Source of the DNA: Candidatus Magasanikbacteria bacterium CG1_02_32_51
Lineage (GTDB): Bacteria; Patescibacteriota; Patescibacteriia; Magasanikbacterales; UBA922
NCBI GenBank assembly: GCA_001871435.1
Contig: MNVC01000003.1
Coordinates: 1 to 10,359 of the forward strand
Direction: 5' to 3'
Length of the DNA: 10,359 bases
The notes under the pieces: model-generated
What the model saw: only the letters and a program-made list of their open reading frames with translations
Told to the model about the DNA's origin: nothing
The model's database searches: none
Program-made: the position numbers and the translations under genes
Shown here: positions 6,476 to 10,359 of the stretch, in pieces
Numbering within the stretch: position 1 is the stretch's first letter
How the letters are laid out: every line of letters starts with the position of its first letter

Positions 6476-7216
6476 ATGAAATATATATTCGGAAATTGGA
6501 AAATGTATTTGGATTATAAACAATCAATAGAAATGGCACAGTCTTTGGTTTCAAAAAATTTGTCAAAAAAAGATGATTTGGAAATTGCAGTTTTTCCAAC
6601 AGCTTTGGTAATGAAAGAAGTTATTGAAATTTTGAAGAGTACTAATGTTAAAACAGGAACTCAGGATGCCGGACATCCTTCAAGAGGTGCCTATACTGGT
6701 ATGATTTCAGCCGAAATGTACAAAGATGTTGGTTGTGTTTATGCCTTAGCTGGACATTCCGAACGTCGTCATCTTTTTGGTGAGACCAACAAAGATGTAC
6801 GTGTCAAAATAGAAAGTTATTTAGATGCTGGTTTGAAATCAGTAATTTGTATTGGAGAAACCCAACGAGATAGAGATAATGATAAAACTAGATATCGTCT
6901 ACAAAAACAAATTATGCGTGCTTTTGATGGTTTGAATTTTGGAGAAGGTCAAATTTTGGTAGCTTATGAACCTGTTTGGGCAATTGGTACTGGAAATGCT
7001 TGTTTACCAGTTGACGCTGTTGATAGAATTAATTTTATTAAGTCAGAAATAGCTAAATATAGTCAAAATTTTGTGCCAGTACTCTACGGAGGTAGTGTAG
7101 ATGAAGATAATATGTTATCATATTTTAGTCTTGATAGTATAGATGGTGTGCTCATTGGTAGTGCCTCTGCCAAGATATCTAGTTTTGGTAATATTATTAA
7201 AAGTGTTTTGAAATAG
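6476..7216 (+). CDS. tpiA: Triosephosphate isomerase
   Basis: This enzyme interconverts dihydroxyacetone phosphate and glyceraldehyde 3-phosphate in glycolysis, in the cytoplasm. Its 246 residues fit the family. Active-site residues are present: Asn7 and Lys9 in GNWKMY, His94 in AGHSERR, Glu165 in AYEPVWAIGTG (loop 6, 166-173), and phosphate-binding YGGSV (204-208) and GVLIGSAS (224-231). One oddity is GAYTGMIS (71-78), where Met76 replaces the glutamate common in the GAYTGE motif at the dimer interface. The start has a partial Shine-Dalgarno AGAGG (6466-6470) five bases upstream. The gene lies directly after the palindromic element and four bases before the TPR gene, so the two are probably co-transcribed. 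Confidence 0.97.
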   Translation: MKYIFGNWKMYLDYKQSIEMAQSLVSKNLSKKDDLEIAVFPTALVMKEVIEILKSTNVKTGTQDAGHPSRGAYTGMISAEMYKDVGCVYALAGHSERRHLFGETNKDVRVKIESYLDAGLKSVICIGETQRDRDNDKTRYRLQKQIMRAFDGLNFGEGQILVAYEPVWAIGTGNACLPVDAVDRINFIKSEIAKYSQNFVPVLYGGSVDEDNMLSYFSLDSIDGVLIGSASAKISSFGNIIKSVLK

Positions 7217-7220
7217 TTTT

Positions 7221-8126
7221 ATGTTTAATATTTTGCCTTTTATTCTTATAGTTTTATCTTTGGTGATAATAATTTTTGTGATTGTAAGAAAATATCCACA
7301 ATTGTTGCTATTAGATGTGGATACTTTGCCAGAAATTAAGATGGCTAGAAATAAAAATAGACTCATAATGCATAAATCAGAACAAAGGGAAAAACAATAT
7401 TATGCTAATTTCAAAAATAAGCTTGTTCCTTTTATAAAATTATTGAAAAATATTCAATTAGCTTTTCGTGTTTTGGTAGGTAAAATAGAGAGAAAAGTTG
7501 GAGAAAATGAAAAAATTCCAAATGGTCCAAGTATTACTAAACAAGAAAAAAAAGAAAAAATTATTATGTCCAAAGATTTGGTAAAGGATGCTCAGACAGA
7601 TTTGTTGCAGGAAGATTATCCTACTGCTGAAAAGAAATTTTTGGCATCACTTAATTATGATTCCAAAAATAAAGAAGCTTATCATGGCTTAGCTACTGTT
7701 TATTATGCCCAAAATCAAGTGACTGAGGCTAAAGAGACTTATAATTTTCTTTTGCAACTTGATTCAGGTGATGAAAATGCTAATGTCAAACTTGGTGAAA
7801 TTTATGAAAAAGAAGGAAACAAAGAAAAGGCTGTAGAATACTATCAACAGGCAGTACTCTCTAATCCAAATAATCCAGAAAGATTTTTGAAAATATATGA
7901 TCTGCTTTTTTATTTGAAGTATTACAAAACAGCTTTAGAGGCTATAAAACAGGCTTTGGAAATTGAACCACAGAATCCTCGTTATGTTGACAATTTTATA
8001 GAAACAAGTATAATACTCAAGCGTAAAGATTTGGCTGAAGAAGGTTACAAACAATTACGCATGATAAATCCTGACAATCAAAAGTTGGAAGTGTTCAAAC
8101 AAAGGATTGACGAAATAAAAGAGTAG
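7221..8126 (+). CDS. Membrane-anchored tetratricopeptide-repeat protein
   Basis: This 301-residue protein has one N-terminal hydrophobic helix (about residues 5-22, ILPFILIVLSLVIIIFVIV) followed by basic residues, so it is probably anchored with its bulk in the cytoplasm. Residues about 30-118 are charged and probably helical. From residue 120 there are about five TPR units, including EAYHGLATVYYAQNQVTEAK, NVKLGEIYEKEGNKEKAVEY and ALEAIKQALEIEPQNP. TPR arrays bind other proteins; the partner cannot be told from the sequence. The gene begins four bases after the tpiA stop, without a Shine-Dalgarno sequence, implying translational coupling or at least a shared transcript. The repeats are regular and the frame is intact. 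Confidence 0.88.
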   Translation: MFNILPFILIVLSLVIIIFVIVRKYPQLLLLDVDTLPEIKMARNKNRLIMHKSEQREKQYYANFKNKLVPFIKLLKNIQLAFRVLVGKIERKVGENEKIPNGPSITKQEKKEKIIMSKDLVKDAQTDLLQEDYPTAEKKFLASLNYDSKNKEAYHGLATVYYAQNQVTEAKETYNFLLQLDSGDENANVKLGEIYEKEGNKEKAVEYYQQAVLSNPNNPERFLKIYDLLFYLKYYKTALEAIKQALEIEPQNPRYVDNFIETSIILKRKDLAEEGYKQLRMINPDNQKLEVFKQRIDEIKE

Positions 8127-8167
8127 TGTTATATTGTTGGGGTCTAAAATTTACAAATAAAAATAAA

Positions 8168-8240
8168 CAAATTCCAAATAATATACAAATCACAAAATAT
8201 CAATATTTATTATTGTGGATTGTAATTTGTTTGGAATTTG
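8168..8240. repeat. AT-rich imperfect inverted repeat
   Basis: The 28-base arms at 8168-8195 and 8213-8240 are inverted copies with only a few mismatches, both carrying CAAATTCCAAA / TTTGGAATTTG. The loop is 17 bases (8196-8212). Less regular complementarity continues outside the arms. It lies between the TPR gene and the partial tRNA. It could be a non-autonomous dispersed repeat or a transcript-end structure. It is not a classic terminator. Confidence 0.65.
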
Positions 8241-8267
8241 TAATTTGAAAATTGTTATTTCAATTAT

Positions 8268-8323
8268 GCCATCTTAGCTCAGCTGGTAGAGCAACGGTTT
8301 TTCCGCCCTAGGCGGGGTAAACC
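8268..8323 (+). pseudogene. Partial tRNA-Thr copy, interrupted in the anticodon
   Basis: Bases 8268-8301 repeat nucleotides 1-34 of the complete tRNA-Thr gene exactly, and 8317-8323 repeat nucleotides 35-41. Between them is a 15-bp palindrome, placed inside the UGU anticodon. Nothing matching the variable loop, T arm or 3' acceptor strand follows, so it cannot make a tRNA. Confidence 0.85.
8302..8316. repeat. 15-bp CCGCC/GGCGG palindrome inserted in the tRNA copy
   Basis: TCCGCCCTAGGCGGG separates nucleotides 34 and 35 of the partial tRNA. It shares CCGCC...GGCGG with the double palindrome at 6404-6436, suggesting one dispersed REP-like family. Removing it restores a continuous tRNA sequence. 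Confidence 0.65.
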
Positions 8324-8331
8324 TTTACATT

Positions 8332-8592
8332 ATGTACTATGTTTACATTCTTTATAGTCAAAAGTTGAAGAAAAAATATATTGGTTATACAGAAAATTTG
8401 AAGAACAGAATTAGTCAACATAATGGAGGTAAGGTAACTTTTACATCAAAAGGACGTCCTTGACAATTAATTTATTATGAATCATTTTGTAATAAATTAG
8501 ATGCTCAGGAAGAAGAGCGTTTTTTAAAAAGTGGTCAAGGTAGAGAGAGATTAAAATTTCTTTTAAAAAATACTTTTAGTAATATTGTATAG
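8332..8592 (+). pseudogene. Small GIY-YIG nuclease, interrupted by in-frame TGA
   Basis: Read through one stop, this encodes an 86-sense-codon GIY-YIG domain of the short stand-alone family. It starts MYYVYILYSQKLKKKYIGYT, so the GIY-YIG signature appears as YVY and YIG, followed by a catalytic-type Arg in LKNRISQHN. The second half contains QLIYYESF, Glu-rich DAQEEERFLKSG and a basic tail. Codon 44 (8461-8463) is TGA, exactly where relatives carry Trp in RPWxLIYYE, so a single G-to-A change explains it. The upstream open part has only 43 codons. Either the gene is newly dead or the stop is read through. No Shine-Dalgarno sequence is present. The gene fills the space between the partial and complete tRNA-Thr copies. 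Confidence 0.8.
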
Positions 8593-8611
8593 TATTAAGT
8601 ATTAAGTATTA
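8591..8611. repeat. Three exact 7-bp tandem repeats
   Basis: AGTATTA occurs three times in a row, starting within the GIY-YIG stop codon and ending at the first base of the downstream 40-bp direct repeat. Its position right at the junction hints at slippage or repair at the element boundary. Confidence 0.7.
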
Positions 8612-8616
8612 ATTAT

Positions 8617-8689
8617 GCCATCTTAGCTCAGCTGGTAGAGCAACGGTTTTGTAAACCGTCGGTCCGGAGTTCGAATCCCCGAGATGGCT
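8617..8689 (+). tRNA. tRNA-Thr (anticodon TGT)
   Basis: The full cloverleaf is present. Acceptor GCCATCT pairs with AGATGGC (8682-8688), and D-stem GCTC pairs with GAGC. The anticodon stem ACGGT/ACCGT encloses TTTGTAA, with anticodon TGT at 8650-8652, reading ACA. The T loop is TTCGAAT. The discriminator base is T8689, and CCA is not encoded. The T stem CGGAG/CCCCG has one A-C mismatch (8668 with 8678). It is probably the functional copy, since the upstream copy is only a fragment. Confidence 0.95.
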
Positions 8690-8690
8690 C

Positions 8691-8720
8691 AAAGTCAACA
8701 CTAAAAAGTTGACTTTATTT
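8691..8720 (+). terminator. Hairpin between tRNA-Thr and tRNA-Tyr, possible terminator
   Basis: AAAGTCAAC (8691-8699) pairs perfectly with GTTGACTTT (8708-8716) around an 8-nt A-rich loop. TATTT follows, a weak T-tract. It could end the tRNA-Thr transcript or be a processing structure. Confidence 0.5.
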
Positions 8721-8729
8721 GTAAATTAA

Positions 8730-8811
8730 GGGCAGATTCCCGAGCGGTCAAAGGGGACAGACTGTAAATCTGTTGGCTCCGCCTTCGAAGGTTCGAATCC
8801 TTCTCTGCCCA
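8730..8811 (+). tRNA. tRNA-Tyr (anticodon GTA)
   Basis: Acceptor GGGCAGA pairs with TCTGCCC (8804-8810), and the discriminator is A8811. The anticodon stem ACAGA/TCTGT encloses CTGTAAA, giving anticodon GTA. A long variable arm (class II, as usual for bacterial tRNA-Tyr) precedes the T arm GAAGG-TTCGAAT-CCTTC. The bases after the discriminator are CTA, so CCA is not encoded. The minus-strand recombinase frame runs antisense through the entire gene. Confidence 0.95.
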
Positions 8812-8848
8812 CTAGAATAGAACTCAAAGGTTTTGAAGAAGCCAAAAG

Positions 8849-8873
8849 GTGGGACGCGCGAAGCGCGTCCCAC
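8849..8873. repeat. Perfect 11-bp G+C-rich hairpin in the recombinase 3' end
   Basis: GTGGGACGCGC (8849-8859) pairs with GCGCGTCCCAC (8863-8873) around GAA. It lies 38 bases after tRNA-Tyr and inside the recombinase tail frame. A second GCGCGC inverted repeat sits at 8914-8927. No T-tract follows on either strand. Confidence 0.7.
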
Positions 8874-9691
8874 TGATTTCCCCCCATTTTTCCAAACGAA
8901 TTCAGAATTTTTGGCGCGCTTGCGCGCACGGATTTGTTTTGGAGGAGGAGGTTCGAGCCAAAGATTTCTTTGGCAACAACCTTTTTAGCAAAAAAGTTGT
9001 TATCAGAAGCAATTTTGTCCATATTCTGTGCGTCTTTCACCCACTCGGTAAAGGGTTCGAGCCAATCATTCTGCTTGTGTGAAAAAGTAGAGATTTCTTC
9101 TTCGAGCGACTTCTTTTGTAAAATCAATTTTCCTTTTTCAGCACGATATATTTCCTTTTCAATATCTTGGTCGAGGTAGCCGTTAAGAAGTCGCTCCAGT
9201 CTAACTGAAATTGTAGAAATCTTTTCATTTTTTTCTTTCACGCAAGTAGTCAAAGACTGGGCGAAATTTTGAAAGTCTTTGTTTGCCATTTTCAATAATT
9301 TCTTCGTCCAGTCTTTGGGCAAAGAAACTTTTTGAATTAGAGATGATAACTGGTGATCCAGTTTCTCTTGACGAATACAAGGTTCGGGACATTTCATATC
9401 CTTTCGTTCAGGTTGTCCACGAAATTTCAACATTTCCTGTGCTTCATCAAAAAGTTTTTTTGAAATGATTGGCTCGTGCTTACCCTCGTGCAATTCTTTT
9501 GCGTAGTTAAAAAGTCCGACATAGAACGGATTAGCAAGAATGTAAGCCGTTCTTGTTTTTGAGATTCTCTTTCCGGAACGCGTGGATATTCCGTTCTTAG
9601 CCAAAAAGGTTGCGATATCTTCCAGTCGCTGATTGCCTTTCGTATATCGTTCAAAGGTCAAGCGGATAATACGAGATTTTTTCTTTTCCAC

Positions 9692-9719
9692 CACAATCGT
9701 TTTAGCACAATCGTTTTAG
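9692..9719. repeat. Exact 14-bp tandem duplication
   Basis: CACAATCGTTTTAG occurs twice back to back (9692-9705 and 9706-9719). On the minus strand, removing one copy joins SRTKTIV directly to VEKKKSRIIR in one frame, restoring the recombinase. The duplication is therefore the frameshifting lesion. Confidence 0.9.
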
Positions 9720-10032
9720 TACGACTGTCGTTGATGTAACCGATTGGCGCTTGGCTTGGGAATATACCCATTCTGACTTTTTGGCGAAGTCCTCTTTTTG
9801 TGTTCTCGAAAAGAGAATCTACATAGTATTTGCTTTGCACGAAGGCCATAGACAGCGAGAATTTGCCCTGTGGTGTGTTTTCAAACCAGTGGCTAGGGAA
9901 TTTGAGGCTCGCAAGGTTTCCGATGTCGAGAAAGTAGATTATCTGTCCGCCGTCCACAGAATTGCGTGCCAAACGATCGGGGTGCCAACTGATAATTCCA
10001 GACACTTCACCTTTTGGGGTTCTGCCTTCCAA

Positions 10033-10211
10033 GTATTCAGGCAGTGTGGCGGGGCAAAATGCAGACTCAGTTTTGCCAAAACTATTTTCTGGGGGAAAGG
10101 ATTTGGCAAAACCTCGGCTGACTTTTGTTTTTGCATTTGTCCGCGCGCAGGAGGGGTCTGGGGAGGAATCCGCGCGGGCTTTTTGGATTTTTTGGCGGGC
10201 TGATCCAAATT
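10033..10211. other. Junction region without an identified gene
   Basis: The recombinase frame stays open upstream of 10032, but its translation (for example FGKTESAFCPATLPEYL) no longer resembles the catalytic domain. Another minus frame starting at TTG 10208 gives a Lys/Pro/Gln-rich, low-complexity peptide (KKSKKPARIPPQTPPARGQ). Base composition is much richer in G+C than in the left part of the window. This is probably a recombination junction. Confidence 0.4.
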
Positions 10212-10358
10212 TTACAGTCCGAAAGTTTTAGAAAGCGGAGCGATTTTTTTGGTTAGATACATTGAGAGAGGCAGTAAGAGAGTCATTTGAAGAATCGGCA
10301 GGAGCCCGACTTTTAGATACGGAATAATAGGCATAGCGTCTGCATAAGCCCACCTTCC
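10212..10358 (-). CDS. C-terminus of an unidentified membrane protein (partial)
   Basis: A minus-strand frame enters from the right edge and ends at TAA (10214-10212), giving 48 residues. The sequence WAYADAMPIIPYL is followed by a hydrophobic stretch, VGLLPILQMTLLLPLSMYL, likely a last transmembrane helix. A short basic tail, TKKIAPLSKTFGL, follows. The start and most of the gene lie outside the window, and I do not recognise the family. The next in-frame TTG follows the stop by one codon, so the Pro/Lys-rich downstream frame might once have been its tail. Confidence 0.5.
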   Translation of the reverse strand, partial: GRWAYADAMPIIPYLKVGLLPILQMTLLLPLSMYLTKKIAPLSKTFGL

Positions 10359-10359
10359 A

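Larger units (their letters stand above)
8262..8650. mobile_element. Candidate GIY-YIG cassette bounded by tRNA-Thr direct repeats
   Basis: Bases 8262-8301 and 8611-8650 are identical over 40 bp: AATTAT plus the first 34 nucleotides of tRNA-Thr. If the 15-bp palindrome at 8302-8316 is removed, identity continues seven bases further (8317-8323 with 8651-8657). The unique DNA between the repeats is about 287 bp, almost all of it the GIY-YIG reading frame. This is what a small element that inserts into a tRNA gene and supplies a replacement 5' part would leave. A simple tandem duplication with later insertion of the nuclease gene is the alternative. Confidence 0.45.
8726..10032 (-). pseudogene. 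Decayed large serine recombinase (N-truncated, frameshifted)
   Basis: Two minus-strand frames (10032-9658 and 9694-8726) together encode most of a large serine recombinase, an enzyme that integrates or excises mobile DNA. The first holds the end of the resolvase domain (SWHPDRLARNSVDGG, TPQGKFSLSMAF, YYVDSLFENTKRGLRQKVR) and GYINDSRTKTIV. The second continues with the recombinase domain (SRIIRLTFERYTKGN, ILANPFYVGLFNY), a coiled coil and a C-terminal tail. A 14-bp tandem duplication (9692-9719) causes the frame change. The N-terminal part with the YxRxS catalytic serine is absent upstream. The zinc ribbon is reduced to CPEPC after FRGQPERKDMK. The last 28 residues (from VGREGFEPSK) are tRNA-Tyr read antisense. 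It is almost surely inactive. Confidence 0.88.

Noticed and set aside
6363..6599. Minus-strand open frame overlapping the tpiA start
   Set aside because: It is a translation of the palindromic repeat (for example PTLGGSALGG) plus tpiA antisense.
8332..8592. UGA recoded as glycine (code 25) or selenocysteine
   Set aside because: The site is a conserved Trp, not Gly. No selenocysteine hairpin is evident just after the TGA, and TGA appears to act as a stop at 922 and 2999.
8591..8611. Possible CRISPR or iteron array
   Set aside because: It consists of only three 7-bp units with no spacers. No CRISPR-type repeat-spacer pattern exists anywhere in the window.
8268..8689. Group I intron in tRNA-Thr carrying a GIY-YIG gene
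   Set aside because: Splicing out a central intron would leave one tRNA, but here the 5' half is present twice and the downstream copy is complete. I see no group I core pairing in the 287-bp spacer.
9751..10231. Plus-strand frames opposite the recombinase
   Set aside because: They are antisense shadows of the recombinase pseudogene and junction DNA, with no domain or ribosome-binding site.

Overview
The window is AT-rich bacterial chromosome. Several things point to a small-genome Patescibacteria/CPR-like lineage: genes are compact with 4-25 base gaps, most starts lack a Shine-Dalgarno motif, and the tRNA genes have no encoded CCA. Other pointers are a single-subunit-type glycyl-tRNA synthetase, small GIY-YIG and IS200-type elements, and a large serine recombinase lying against a tRNA gene. 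This assignment is inference; no rRNA or other phylogenetic marker is present.

Layout. 1-571: an IS200/IS605-type insertion sequence with a Y1 (HUH) transposase between two hairpins that share the CCCTGTG/CACAGGG stem; its left tip is probably just outside the window. 572-1045: mostly non-coding, with three 11-bp tandem repeats running into a short winged-helix remnant. 1046-2650: a PIF1-type helicase with a C-terminal WYL-like domain. 2687-3332: an isolated unit with a near-consensus promoter, a perfect AGGAGG site, a 72-residue protein of unknown function, a cluster of competing hairpins and an intrinsic terminator.

3345-6317 is a housekeeping run: promoter, glycyl-tRNA synthetase, a 90-residue unknown protein and an M16 zinc peptidase. 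A 130-bp palindrome-rich MITE/REP-like element (6329-6459) separates it from tpiA and a membrane-anchored TPR protein (6476-8126), which probably form an operon. An AT-rich inverted repeat follows at 8168-8240.

8262-8811 is the most unusual part. A complete tRNA-Thr(UGU) gene is preceded by a repeat of its own 5' 41 nucleotides. Between them lies a small GIY-YIG nuclease gene, which carries an in-frame TGA where the family has a conserved Trp. The partial tRNA copy is itself split inside the anticodon, between nucleotides 34 and 35, by a 15-bp CCGCC/GGCGG palindrome related to the unit before tpiA. This could be a minimal tRNA-targeting element plus a later palindrome insertion. A tRNA-Tyr(GUA) gene follows.

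8726-10032, minus strand, is a decayed large serine recombinase. It lacks its N-terminus with the catalytic Ser, is frameshifted by an exact 14-bp tandem duplication, and appears to have lost its zinc ribbon. Its reading frame ends antisense through the whole tRNA-Tyr gene. The right edge (10212-10358, minus) holds the C-terminus of an unidentified membrane protein, suggesting the start of an integrated element or its scar.
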